From Streptomyces monashensis (GTDB lineage: Bacteria > Actinomycetota > Actinomycetes > Streptomycetales > Streptomycetaceae), in the NCBI RefSeq assembly GCF_001866665.1, contig NZ_MLYO01000018.1, positions 1 to 64,000 on the forward strand: a stretch of DNA of 64,000 nucleotides. Direction: 5' to 3'. Within the stretch, counting starts at the first letter, position 1. The number at the start of each line of letters is the position of its first letter. Shown here piece by piece: positions 34,843 through 42,762 of the stretch. The translations under genes were made by a program, and so were the position numbers. Under the pieces are notes generated by a model, which searched no databases, had not been told where the DNA came from, and worked only from the letters and a program-made list of their open reading frames with translations.

Positions 34843-35007
34843 ATGGCATTTCCCCGCGACGACCACGAGTCCGCCCGCCGGGACGGCCACGAAATGCCCT
34901 TCGGCGAGCCCGGCACCGCGGCGGTCGGCGGGGCCGGCTCAGCGGCGGACACGCGGGTGCGCGTTCCGGCCACCGGGAGATCCGTCGCGGGGTTCACCCG
35001 GGCGTGA
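34843..35007 (+). CDS. Possible small protein
   Basis: A 54-codon frame starting MAFPRDDHESARRDGHEMPF and ending GRSVAGFTRA, with G or C at most third positions. Its stop overlaps the first codon of the HTH remnant as GTGA. No family is recognised and no clear ribosome-binding site is present, so it may be part of the decayed region rather than a gene. The remainder of the 34500-34842 stretch shows no gene and presumably holds the bkd promoter. Confidence 0.25.
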   Translation: MAFPRDDHESARRDGHEMPFGEPGTAAVGGAGSAADTRVRVPATGRSVAGFTRA

Positions 35008-35153
35008 GCGAGCGTTTGCGTCCCACCGCCAAGACGATCAAGAATTACGTTTCGAGTCCGCTTTCCGCACTCGGTGCCAGCGCCGTTCCCCGAGCTGCCG
35101 CTTATGCCGTCCGCACGCAGGCGGAAAAGAGCGGAAGCAACGGAAATCTCTGA
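35004..35153 (+). pseudogene. Remnant of a LuxR-type response regulator (HTH end only)
   Basis: The 49-codon frame reads LRPTAKTIKNYVSSPLSALG and continues ASAVPRAAAYAVRTQAEKSG, resembling the recognition helix and last helix of NarL/DevR-type LuxR HTH domains (LSxKTVKNYVSxLLxKLGxxRRTQAAxxAV). The receiver domain and the first HTH helices are absent, and third-position GC is lower than in neighbours, as expected of decay. From memory, S. coelicolor has an orphan response regulator next to its bkd operon, so this would be the leftover of that gene. A terminator-like hairpin still follows it. Confidence 0.45.
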
Positions 35154-35203
35154 TAAAGCCTGGCGCCTGACCGAAAGCGATCATCGTCGACTGCTTGTGA
35201 CAA

Positions 35204-35226
35204 CCCCCAGCTCACGGGGGCTTTTC
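35204..35226 (+). terminator. Rho-independent terminator with T-tract
   Basis: CCCCC (35204-35208) and GGGGG (35216-35220) flank a 7-nt loop and are followed by CTTTTC. Its orientation fits a plus-strand gene ending just upstream, that is, the decayed response regulator. Confidence 0.6.
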
Positions 35227-35232
35227 GTGCCC

Positions 35233-35238
35233 TAGCAT
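35233..35238 (+). promoter_or_regulatory. -10 element of a leaderless promoter for the phosphotransferase gene
   Basis: TAGCAT ends 7 nt before the GTG at 35246, and there is no ribosome-binding site between them. Confidence 0.4.
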
Positions 35239-35245
35239 CTGCGGC

Positions 35246-36289
35246 GTGCCGCGCTCTTGTGTACCACCCCTCGTACCCCAAGCGCCCCCTCTGGGCGACG
35301 TGCTCCGCATGTACTCCGCCGGTAGTGCTCTCACCTGTGAACCGGTCATGCAGGGCCTGCTCAATCGCGCATACCGGGTGTGCACCACCCGCGGCAGCTA
35401 TTTCCTGAAGCACCATTTCGACCCCGACACCGCCGACCCGGCCGCCATCGAGCGCCGCCACCTGGCCACCCGGCGCCTGGCCGACCTGGGCGTCCCCGTC
35501 CCCGTGCCGCTCGCGTCCCGCGAGGGCCGTACGGTCGCCGTCGTCGGCGGCCACGCCTACGCCCTGCACCCCTGGATCGACGGCCGGCACCGCCACGGCG
35601 GCCAGCTCACCCGGCCCGAGAGCGCACGTCTGGGAGCGGTCCTGGGCGCCGTGCACGCCTGCCTGGAGCGCGTGATGCCACCCAAGGGGCGCACGCGTCC
35701 GGCCACGAGCCCTCATCCCGTGGAGAGCGCCGATCCGGCCGACACCTTCGACCTCATCGACGACCTGCTCGGCAGGGTCCGGCGCCACCGTCCCGCCGAC
35801 GCCTTCGACGAACTGGCCCGGCACCGGCTCCTGGAACGCCGGGCGCTCCTGGAACAGCACGCGGACCGGCGCCCCCCGCGCGGGGGCTCGGTGGGCTGGG
35901 TGCACGGCGACTTCCACCCGTTCAACCTGCTCTACAAGGACGGTGTGCCCGCGGCCATCGTCGACTGGGACCGGCTCGGCGTGCAGCCCCGCGCGGAGGA
36001 GGCCGTACGCGCCGCGGTGATCTTCTTCGTGCGCCCCGCGGGCGCCCTGGACCTGCCGAAGGTACGCGCCTACGCGCGCGCGTACCGGCGCGCGGCCGGG
36101 GCCACGCCCTCGGAGCTGTCGGCGGCCGTGCACCGGGTGTGGTGGGAGCGGCTGAACGACTTCTGGATGCTGCGCTGGCACTACGAACGGCGAGACACGC
36201 GCGCGGACTGTCAGTTCCCGGCCGCGTCGGCGCTCGTGGTGTGGTGGACCCGCGAGTACGACGCCGTCTGCGAGGCGTTCACGGCCTGA
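35246..36289 (+). CDS. Aminoglycoside phosphotransferase (APH)-family kinase
   Basis: A 347-residue APH/choline-kinase-fold enzyme. The small lobe has SYFLKHHFD with the ATP-binding lysine. The large lobe has GWVHGDFHPFNLLYKDGVPA with the catalytic Asp and the metal-binding Asn, then AIVDWDRLG supplying the second metal ligand. Members phosphorylate small molecules such as antibiotics, sugars or choline; resistance to an aminoglycoside is not implied by this divergent sequence, and the conserved position in the core beside protein kinases argues for a housekeeping substrate. The GTG at 35246 appears leaderless; an ATG at 35309 is an alternative that would remove 21 residues. Confidence 0.85.
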   Translation: MPRSCVPPLVPQAPPLGDVLRMYSAGSALTCEPVMQGLLNRAYRVCTTRGSYFLKHHFDPDTADPAAIERRHLATRRLADLGVPVPVPLASREGRTVAVVGGHAYALHPWIDGRHRHGGQLTRPESARLGAVLGAVHACLERVMPPKGRTRPATSPHPVESADPADTFDLIDDLLGRVRRHRPADAFDELARHRLLERRALLEQHADRRPPRGGSVGWVHGDFHPFNLLYKDGVPAAIVDWDRLGVQPRAEEAVRAAVIFFVRPAGALDLPKVRAYARAYRRAAGATPSELSAAVHRVWWERLNDFWMLRWHYERRDTRADCQFPAASALVVWWTREYDAVCEAFTA

Positions 36290-36354
36290 CGGCGCCCGAG
36301 ACCGCACCCGCCCGGGACACCGGTCGGCTCACGGAGAGGCCGTCACGGGCGCCG
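36290..36354. terminator. Possible bidirectional terminator between APH-family and kinase genes
   Basis: CGGCGCCCG (36290-36298) pairs perfectly with CGGGCGCCG (36346-36354), and inside it GACCG (36300-36304) pairs with CGGTC (36321-36325). The outer arm begins at the stop codon of the APH-family gene. Confidence 0.4.
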
Positions 36355-36364
36355 GAGGGGTCCT

Positions 36365-38065
36365 TCAAGCGGTGGGGTCGCCCGCCACGCCGGAGGTCGC
36401 GCCCGTGTCCGTGCCGCCGTTCGCGGTGCCGGTGGTCGTGCCGCCATTGGTGGTGCCGGTGGTCGTACCGCCGTTGGTCGTACCGCCCTTGGTCGTACCG
36501 CCGTCGGTCGTACCGCCGTTGGTCGTACCGCCCTTGGTCGTACCGCCGTCGGTCGTGCCACCGGTGGTGGTGCCGGTGCCCGTGGACTGCGACGGCGTGG
36601 TCTGCGGGTCCGTCGGGCTCGTGGTGTCGGACTGCGAGGTCTGCGGATCCGTCGGGGTGTAGCCGGTACCGCCCGAGCCGGTGTCCGAGCCGTTGTACGT
36701 GCCGGGATCGGTCGGCTGGTCGGTGGTGCTGTCCGACGGCGACGGGGACGTCGAGTCGTCCGACGCGGACTGCGAGGGCGTCGTCGACTGCTTGGTGTCG
36801 CCGCCGGTCTTCCCGCCGCCGCCCGCGTTGTTCAGCGCCATCGCGACGCCCGCCGCGATGGCGATCACCGCGAGGACCGCGACGATCCACAGCTTGCCGC
36901 GTCCGCCGCCCCTGTTGCCGTGCCCCTCGAAGCCGCCGTCGTCACCGTTGCCGTAGCCGGACGGCAGGATCGGCTGCGGGATCTGCGCGGTGCCGGAGCC
37001 GAAGTCGCCCGGGTGCTGCATCGCGGTCGTCCCCGCGAAGCCGCCCGCCGGGGTGTGCCGGCCGTCGTGCGACTGCACCGGGCCGGTGTTCCAGGTGCCC
37101 GTGTGGCCGCCCGCCTCGTAGAGCATCTGCAGGCCGTACTGGATCAGCCCGCGCATCTCCTCGGCCGTCTGGAACCGGTCGTCCGGCTCCTTGGCGAGCG
37201 AGCGCATGACCAGGCCGTCCAGCTCCGGCGGGCAGCCGTCGGTGACCTGCGACGGCGGGGTCGGCATGTCCTGGACGTGCTGGTAGACCACCGACAGCGG
37301 GGTCTCGCCGGTGAACGGGGGCCGCAGCGCGAGGAGTTCGTACAGCAGGCAGCCGGTCGCGTACAGGTCGGAGCGGTGGTCGACGGCCTTGCCGAGCGCC
37401 TGCTCCGGGGAGAGGTACTGCGGCGTGCCCATGACCATGCCGGTCTGCGTCATCGTCGACTGGGCGCCGTGCAGCGCACGCGCGATGCCGAAGTCCATCA
37501 CCTTGACGGCGCCGCTGTTCGTGATGATCACGTTGGCCGGCTTGATGTCGCGGTGCACGATGCCGTGCTGGTGGGAGTAGGCAAGCGCTTCCAGTACGCC
37601 CGAGACGATGATCAGGGCCTGCTCGGGGCCCGGCGCCTCGGCGTTCATCAGCAGATCGCGGATGGTGCGGCCCTCGACCAGCTCCATCACGATGTACGGC
37701 ACGGACTGGACGCCGCCCCCGGCGGAGCCGCCGTAGGGCAGCGTGTCCTCGCCGGAGTCGTACACGGCGACGATCGCGTGGTGGTTGAGGCCCGCGACGG
37801 ACTGTGCCTCGCGGGTGAAGCGGGCCTTGGAGACCGGGTCCTCGGCCAGGTCGGCCCGGAGCAGCTTGACCGCGACGGTCCGGCCCAGCCGGACGTCCTC
37901 GGCCGCGAAGACCTCGGCCATGCCGCCCCGGCCCAGCCGGTGGGTCAGCCGGTAGCGGCCGTCGCCGACGAGCCCGCCGTTGCCCCACAACTCCGGCGCG
38001 TCCGACATACCGCCGCCACTCGCCTCGGGGTCGGACGGGCCCTGGGCGCGCTGCGTCTGTGCCAT
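36365..38065 (-). CDS. Membrane-anchored Ser/Thr protein kinase with Thr/Gly-rich extracellular tail
   Basis: A 566-residue Hanks-type kinase. The kinase domain (about residues 37-300) has the glycine loop LGRGGMAEV, ATP-binding Lys67 in VAVKLL, the catalytic loop HRDIKPAN, DFG in VMDFGIARAL and the activation-segment Thr residues in STMTQTGMVMGTPQYLSPEQ. A linker and one transmembrane helix follow (about 395-415, LWIVAVLAVIAIAAGVAMAL). The outside part has no PASTA domain but a 150-residue low-complexity Ser/Thr/Gly region ending in GGTT(K/N/D) pentapeptides. The start may also be Met20. It is divergent from a second kinase across 343 bp. Confidence 0.93.
   Translation of the reverse strand: MAQTQRAQGPSDPEASGGGMSDAPELWGNGGLVGDGRYRLTHRLGRGGMAEVFAAEDVRLGRTVAVKLLRADLAEDPVSKARFTREAQSVAGLNHHAIVAVYDSGEDTLPYGGSAGGGVQSVPYIVMELVEGRTIRDLLMNAEAPGPEQALIIVSGVLEALAYSHQHGIVHRDIKPANVIITNSGAVKVMDFGIARALHGAQSTMTQTGMVMGTPQYLSPEQALGKAVDHRSDLYATGCLLYELLALRPPFTGETPLSVVYQHVQDMPTPPSQVTDGCPPELDGLVMRSLAKEPDDRFQTAEEMRGLIQYGLQMLYEAGGHTGTWNTGPVQSHDGRHTPAGGFAGTTAMQHPGDFGSGTAQIPQPILPSGYGNGDDGGFEGHGNRGGGRGKLWIVAVLAVIAIAAGVAMALNNAGGGGKTGGDTKQSTTPSQSASDDSTSPSPSDSTTDQPTDPGTYNGSDTGSGGTGYTPTDPQTSQSDTTSPTDPQTTPSQSTGTGTTTGGTTDGGTTKGGTTNGGTTDGGTTKGGTTNGGTTTGTTNGGTTTGTANGGTDTGATSGVAGDPTA
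36461..36565 (-). repeat. Seven 15-bp tandem units encoding GGTT(K/N/D) repeats
   Basis: Units of GGTCGTACCGCC plus a variable triplet (GTT, CTT, GTC) run head to tail; the triplet pattern GTT-CTT-GTC occurs twice, making a 45-bp higher-order repeat. They code for the extracellular tail of the kinase, and copy number can change without loss of frame. Confidence 0.95.
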
Positions 38066-38304
38066 CAGTCCTCGCCGTCGTTTCTGCCCGCGGTGCGCGC
38101 GGTGTTGTCACGGTCTCCGTCGGCCACGCTACAGGGTTCGTGGGTGCCACCGGTTCGGAACGGGAACCGGGACCAGCCACGAGCGTGACCGGCCATGAAA
38201 CCTCTAGCACGCGCTGTCGTGCAAATTCTGTGTGCCGGTCGTACGCCCCCTGTAACGCTTGCGCGACGCTTCTTGCGCGTACGGTCACGGAACGGGCACC
38301 GAGC

Positions 38305-38332
38305 TTGACGTGTCAGTGCCCTGGGGCAGACT
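38305..38332 (+). promoter_or_regulatory. Housekeeping-type promoter for the second kinase
   Basis: TTGACG (38305-38310) and CAGACT (38327-38332) are 16 bp apart, about 75 bp upstream of the second kinase start. No clear promoter for the opposite kinase was identified in the same 343-bp gap. Confidence 0.45.
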
Positions 38333-38408
38333 TGGCCGGTAATGACACATTCGATCAAGGCCCTGCGATGAGCGAAGGCGCCGGACGGCCGGTGGGGGAC
38401 GGGGAGAG

Positions 38409-40046
38409 ATGAGCCAGGACGGCGCGCACGGCCGGTATGCGGGGCAAGCCCTCGCCGGCGGCCGCTACCAGCTGCGGGATCTGCTCGGCGAGGGCGGCAT
38501 GGCCTCGGTGCACCTGGCGTACGACGCCGTGCTCGACCGCCAGGTCGCGATCAAGACACTGCACACCGAGCTCGGCCGGGAACAGGCGTTCCGTGAGCGG
38601 TTCCGCCGCGAGGCCCAGGCCGTGGCCAAGCTCACGCACACCAACATCGTCTCGGTCTTCGACACCGGCGAGGACGATCTCGGCGGCACGGCCATGCCGT
38701 ACATCGTCATGGAGTACATCGAGGGCCGCCCGCTGGGCTCGGTCCTCGACGAGGACGTCCGGCAGTACGGCGCGATGCCTGCCGACAAGGCCCTGAAGGT
38801 CACCGCCGACGTGCTGGCGGCGCTGGACATCAGCCACGAGATGGGGCTGGTCCACCGCGACATCAAGCCGGGCAACGTGATGGTGACCAAGCGTGGTGTG
38901 GTCAAGGTCATGGACTTCGGCATCGCCCGCGCCATGCAGTCCGGGGTCACCTCGATGACCCAGACCGGCATGGTCGTCGGCACCCCGCAGTACCTCTCGC
39001 CGGAGCAGGCACTCGGCCGCGGCGTGGACGCCCGCTCCGATCTGTACTCGGTCGGCATCATGCTGTTCCAGCTGGTCACCGGGCGGCTGCCGTTCGACGC
39101 GGACTCGCCGCTCGCGATCGCGTACGCGCACGTGCAGGAGGAGCCGGTCGCGCCCTCCACGATCAACCGGTCCCTGCCGCCGGCGGTGGACGCGCTGGTC
39201 GCCCGCGCGCTGAAGAAGAACCCGAACGAGCGTTTCCCGACCGCCGAGGCCATGCGCGACGAGTGCCTGCGCGTCGCCGCCTCCTTCCAGGCGGCCGCGC
39301 CGAGCATCGTGCCGGGCGCCACGCAGACGCAGAGCGGCTCGGGCGTCGGCTCCGCGGTGTTCCCGCCGGTCGACCAGACCGCCCAGCCGGCCCCCGGCCC
39401 GGTGCAGACGCCGTACCAGCCGGGTCCGTACGGCGCGCCGCAGACCCCCGCCCCGGCCGCCTACGGCTACCCGCAGCAGGGCGGGTACCAGACGCCGCCT
39501 CCGGCGGGCTACGCCGCGCAGGCGTCGACCCCGCCGCCGTACGGGGTCACGGCCCCGACGGCCCAGACGGTCACGCGCACCGCCGGCTCCGGCGGCGGCA
39601 AGAGCAACAAGCCGGTGATCATCGGCTCGATCGCGGTGTCGCTGGTCGCGGTCGTCGGCCTGCTCGTCGCGCTGACCCTGAACAGCGGGGGCAACGGCAA
39701 CAACGCGGGCGGCGGCGGTGCGAGCGCCTCGGCGTCCACCTCGCACAAGGCCGGCTACCGGGGCCCCGACACCACCCGGGTCATCGACAAGACCAAGTGC
39801 ACCGAGCCGACCGAGTCCTACGACGACACGAAGAAGGTCGAGCTGCCGGACTTCCGGTACAAGGACATCAACTCGGTGAAGTCGTGCTTCCAGGCGGCCA
39901 GCTGGAAGTACGAGATCACGCTCGTGAACGACAACACCTGGGGCGACGGCACGGTGCTGGACGAGTTCCCCGCCGCGGGAACGCCCGTCGACCCGAAGGA
40001 CCCGGGCACCGTCCAGCTGAAGGTGTCGAACGGCAACCCCGCCTGA
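38409..40046 (+). CDS. Membrane-anchored Ser/Thr protein kinase with PASTA-like extracellular domain
   Basis: A 545-residue Hanks-type kinase. The kinase domain (about residues 20-285) has LGEGGMASV, Lys49 in VAIKTL, HRDIKPGN, DFG in KVMDFGIARAM and the activation loop STMTQ-like SMTQTGMVVGTPQYLSPEQ. A Pro/Gln/Tyr-rich juxtamembrane linker (about 300-400) precedes one transmembrane helix (about 410-432, VIIGSIAVSLVAVVGLLVAL). The external part is a Gly/Ser linker and one PASTA-like domain (VELPDFRYKDINSVKSCFQA to PGTVQLKVSNG), the type that senses peptidoglycan fragments or lipid II. The two Cys residues (CTEP and KSCF) could pair. The strong GGGGAGAG lies just before the ATG. Confidence 0.93.
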   Translation: MSQDGAHGRYAGQALAGGRYQLRDLLGEGGMASVHLAYDAVLDRQVAIKTLHTELGREQAFRERFRREAQAVAKLTHTNIVSVFDTGEDDLGGTAMPYIVMEYIEGRPLGSVLDEDVRQYGAMPADKALKVTADVLAALDISHEMGLVHRDIKPGNVMVTKRGVVKVMDFGIARAMQSGVTSMTQTGMVVGTPQYLSPEQALGRGVDARSDLYSVGIMLFQLVTGRLPFDADSPLAIAYAHVQEEPVAPSTINRSLPPAVDALVARALKKNPNERFPTAEAMRDECLRVAASFQAAAPSIVPGATQTQSGSGVGSAVFPPVDQTAQPAPGPVQTPYQPGPYGAPQTPAPAAYGYPQQGGYQTPPPAGYAAQASTPPPYGVTAPTAQTVTRTAGSGGGKSNKPVIIGSIAVSLVAVVGLLVALTLNSGGNGNNAGGGGASASASTSHKAGYRGPDTTRVIDKTKCTEPTESYDDTKKVELPDFRYKDINSVKSCFQAASWKYEITLVNDNTWGDGTVLDEFPAAGTPVDPKDPGTVQLKVSNGNPA

Positions 40047-40115
40047 AACCGCCGCGAACCGAAGGAAGCTGACGCTTCTTCCCGACGGCGGCAACGACTC
40101 CGCGGAACGAAGATC

Positions 40116-40142
40116 GGGCCCGGCACTTTCCGTGCCGGGCCC
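40116..40142 (+). terminator. Terminator after the PASTA-like kinase
   Basis: A perfect 11-bp stem (40116-40126 with 40132-40142) with a TTTCC loop lies 70 nt after the kinase stop and could also serve the convergent bpa gene. Confidence 0.68.
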
Positions 40143-40161
40143 CGGTCGTTCGCGGCGCGGG

Positions 40162-40241
40162 CCGCATGGTCACTGGTGCGGGCCGGTCGTCACCGGTACG
40201 GACGAGGCGTCACCGGTACGGCCCGGTCGTCACAGGTACGG
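40162..40241. repeat. Four degenerate 20-bp tandem units at the 3' end of bpa
   Basis: Units 40162-40181, 40182-40201, 40202-40221 and 40222-40241 share the pattern GTCACNGGTNCGG at the end of each. Read on the minus strand, each carries CCGNACNNGTGA; the last unit supplies the true final codons and stop of bpa. Confidence 0.75.
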
Positions 40242-40772
40242 CCCGCCCGCTCGGCCGCCCGTGTGCGGGTCGTCGCCCTCGTGGCCCGTGACACCGGGCG
40301 GCAGCGCGCGGCGCATCTGCTCCAGTTGGGCCCGCGCGGCCATCTGCTGGGCGAAGAGCGTCGTCTGGATCCCGTGGAAGAGGCCTTCGAGCCAGCCGAC
40401 CAACTGGGCCTGCGCGATCCGCAGTTCCGCGTCGCTCGGGGTGGCGTCGTCGTTGAACGGCAGGGAGAGCCGCTCCAGTTCCTCGACCAGTTCCGGCGCC
40501 AGGCCGTCCTCCAGCTCCTTCACCGAGCTGGCGTGGATCTCCTTCAGCCGGACCCGGCTGGCCTCGTCCAGAGGAGCCGCGCGCACCTCCTCCAGGAGCT
40601 GCTTGATCATGCTGCCGATCCGCATGACCTTGGCCGGCTGTTCCACCTGCTCCGTCACCGGGATCTCGCGGGAGTCCTCGTCCCCGTTACCGCCGCCGAG
40701 CGCCATTCCGTCCTGGCCCACGACGAGGATCTGAGGATTCTCCGGCGACCGTTCGTTCCTCGGCATCTCCAT
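40230..40772 (-). CDS. bpa: Bacterial proteasome activator Bpa
   Basis: A 180-residue homologue of the actinobacterial proteasome activator Bpa (PafE), which forms an ATP-independent ring on the 20S proteasome and opens its gate. The disordered acidic N-terminus (residues 1-40) is followed by the helical core (RIGSMIKQLLEEVRAAPLDE, then SSVKELEDGLAPELVEELER and QLVGWLEGLFHGIQTTLFAQ). The protein ends GGPYL, the counterpart of the GQYL gate-opening C-terminus of the mycobacterial protein. I chose the ATG at 40772 (MEMPRNERSPEN); a GTG at 40790 and an ATG at 40766 are alternatives. The last codons lie within a 20-bp tandem repeat. It converges with the kinase gene. Confidence 0.9.
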   Translation of the reverse strand: MEMPRNERSPENPQILVVGQDGMALGGGNGDEDSREIPVTEQVEQPAKVMRIGSMIKQLLEEVRAAPLDEASRVRLKEIHASSVKELEDGLAPELVEELERLSLPFNDDATPSDAELRIAQAQLVGWLEGLFHGIQTTLFAQQMAARAQLEQMRRALPPGVTGHEGDDPHTGGRAGGPYL

Positions 40773-40946
40773 GCCGCCATTCTCTCGCACCCGTACACCT
40801 CATCACCGTGGTGCCCCCTCCTGGGAGTGATCCACCGTTTCAACCCGACGGAGCACTCTGAAATGCCCTGGTTGTCAATGAATGTGAGGCTTATTTCTGC
40901 CGGTCATCCATTGATCACCGCATCCCGGCTCCGGGAGGTCACCGAC

Positions 40947-41672
40947 GTGACTCCATGGCTGCGACTCACCCTTCGCTCCATACGACTGCTGCTCGCCCTC
41001 GCCGTGACGGCGGCCCTGTCGGCGTACGGCACCGGCACCGCGTACGCCCTGCCCGTCTGCGCGGCCGACCCGGGTCCGGGGACCGCGGCCGGCCAGAACC
41101 GCCCGCACCACTCCGGCTCCGGCCACGCGAAGCATCCTGGCCACGCGGCTCAGCCGAGCGGCTCGGGCAGCTCGAACGGCTCGGTCAGTGGCCGGCCGGA
41201 GCGCCCGGGGAACCGGCCGGGCGATCCGGATCACGGCGACCGGGGCAGCCGGGCCTCCCCCAGCGCGGCCGCTTCGCCCGCCTCCATACCCTCCGGCTCC
41301 TCCTCGGCCTCGCACCACCCCGGGGCCGCCGACCCGACCCGGGCGGGCAGCCTGGCGGGCGAGGGGCGGCTTCGGCCGGGCCGCCCGGACGGGCCCGCGG
41401 CCGAGGTGGAGGGCGGCGACGCCACCGTGCCGACCCGAGCCCCCGGCACGGGCCGGTCGGAGGAGCCGGAGACCGCGGACCTCCCCGTCGTGACGCCGAC
41501 AGCCTCGGACGCCTCCGGCGAGTCCGGGCACGGCCGGACCCCGGCCCGCCACGCCGCCCCCCAGGGCGAGACCGCCACCGAGCCGGTACTCCAGCTCCTC
41601 CCGCTGGGCAGCGGCCTGGTCCTCATCGGCCTGGGCCTGGCGTTCCTGGGCCTGAGACTCCGCAGGGGCTGA
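40947..41672 (+). CDS. Secreted, C-terminally membrane-anchored Ser/Pro/Gly-rich protein
   Basis: A 241-residue surface protein of no recognised family. The N-terminus TPWLRLTLRSIRLLLALAVT with a likely AYA cleavage site is a signal peptide (about 35 residues). The body (about 40-205) is low-complexity, rich in Ser, Pro, Gly, His and Arg, so probably disordered. The C-terminus LPLGSGLVLIGLGLAFLGLR followed by RRG is a membrane anchor with a positive stop. There is no clear LPxTG or LAxTG sorting motif, although LPLGS just before the helix is reminiscent of one. The GTG at 40947 is chosen on GGGAGG 8 nt upstream and the start of the signal peptide. Confidence 0.72.
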   Translation: MTPWLRLTLRSIRLLLALAVTAALSAYGTGTAYALPVCAADPGPGTAAGQNRPHHSGSGHAKHPGHAAQPSGSGSSNGSVSGRPERPGNRPGDPDHGDRGSRASPSAAASPASIPSGSSSASHHPGAADPTRAGSLAGEGRLRPGRPDGPAAEVEGGDATVPTRAPGTGRSEEPETADLPVVTPTASDASGESGHGRTPARHAAPQGETATEPVLQLLPLGSGLVLIGLGLAFLGLRLRRG

Positions 41673-41708
41673 CGGCGCCGCGCGGGCGCGCCGATCGGGC
41701 ACCGCTCC

Positions 41709-42689
41709 CTACGGCACCACCAGCAGCACCTTGCCCACGTGGCCGCTGGCCTCCAGGACCCGGTGGGCCTCGGCCGCCTGCGGCATGGGCAGTTCGCGGT
41801 CGACGACCGGGCGGACGCGGCCGGAGGCGATCAGGGGCCACACGTGCTCGCGTACGGCGGCGACGATGGCCGCCTTCTCGCCGAGCGGCCGGGCGCGCAG
41901 TGAGGTCGCGCTGACCGCGGCCCGCTTGCTGAGCAGGGTGCCGATGTTCAGCTCGCCCTTCGCCCCGCCCTGCATGCCGATGATGGCGAGCCGGCCGCTG
42001 ACGGCGAGCGCCTCGACGTTGCGCTCCAGGTACTTCGCCCCCATGTTGTCCAGGATCACATCGGCCCCGGCACCCCCGGTGGCCTGCTTGATCTCGGCGA
42101 CGAAGTCCTGCTCGCGGTAGTTGATCAGGATGTCCGCGCCGAGCTCGGCGCAGCGCTCCAGCTTCTCCTTCGTCCCGGCGGTCACCGCGACCTTGGCGCC
42201 GACGGCCTTCGCGAGCTGGATGGCCATGGTGCCGATGCCGCTGGAGCCGCCGTGCACGAGCAGCGTCTCGCCGGGCCGCAGGTGGGCGACCATGAACACG
42301 TTGGACCAGACGGTGCAGACCACCTCGGGCAGCGCGGCCGCCCGCGTGAGGTCGATGCCCTCGGGCACGGGCAGCAGCTGCCCGGCCGGTACGACGACCT
42401 TCTCGGCATAGCCGCCGCCCGCGAGCAGTCCGCACACCGGGTCGCCGACGGCCCAGCCGGAAACTCCGGGGCCGAGCGCGGCGATCCTGCCGGAGCACTC
42501 CAGGCCGGGGTAGGGGGAGGCACCGGGCGGCGGGTTGTAGAAGCCCTGCCGCTGCAGGACGTCCGCACGGTTGACGGCGCTGGCCACCACCTCGACCAGC
42601 ACCTCGCCCTCGCCGGGCACCGGATCGGGGACCTGCGCCCACACCAGCGCCTCGGGACCACCAGGTTCGGGAATCGTGATCGCATGCAT
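41709..42689 (-). CDS. NAD(P)H-quinone oxidoreductase (zinc-less MDR family)
   Basis: A 326-residue medium-chain reductase of the quinone oxidoreductase/PIG3 subgroup. The N-terminal GroES-like catalytic part (EPGGPEALVW, SAVNRADVLQRQGFYNPPPG) is followed by the Rossmann nucleotide-binding region LVHGGSSGIGTMAIQLAKAV (NADPH type) and a C-terminal return to the catalytic domain. The structural zinc cysteines of alcohol dehydrogenases are absent. Such enzymes reduce quinones or enones by one or two electrons, and they serve in oxidative-stress defence. The exact substrate cannot be read. It stands 73 bp downstream of the pore-less TrkA-type gene in the same direction. Confidence 0.9.
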   Translation of the reverse strand: MHAITIPEPGGPEALVWAQVPDPVPGEGEVLVEVVASAVNRADVLQRQGFYNPPPGASPYPGLECSGRIAALGPGVSGWAVGDPVCGLLAGGGYAEKVVVPAGQLLPVPEGIDLTRAAALPEVVCTVWSNVFMVAHLRPGETLLVHGGSSGIGTMAIQLAKAVGAKVAVTAGTKEKLERCAELGADILINYREQDFVAEIKQATGGAGADVILDNMGAKYLERNVEALAVSGRLAIIGMQGGAKGELNIGTLLSKRAAVSATSLRARPLGEKAAIVAAVREHVWPLIASGRVRPVVDRELPMPQAAEAHRVLEASGHVGKVLLVVP

Positions 42690-42762
42690 GCCGGTGACGC
42701 TACTCCCCGTGGGTGCCCCGTCCCGGGCAGGCTCCCCAGGCGTGCGCTCTCGGGCCCGGTCC

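Noticed and set aside
35246..36289. Aminoglycoside resistance gene
   Set aside because: Only the general APH fold motifs are present; the gene lies in a conserved core block beside protein kinases.
36461..36565. Regular repeats resembling a CRISPR array
   Set aside because: Units are 15 bp, directly adjacent with no spacers, and in frame with the kinase coding region.
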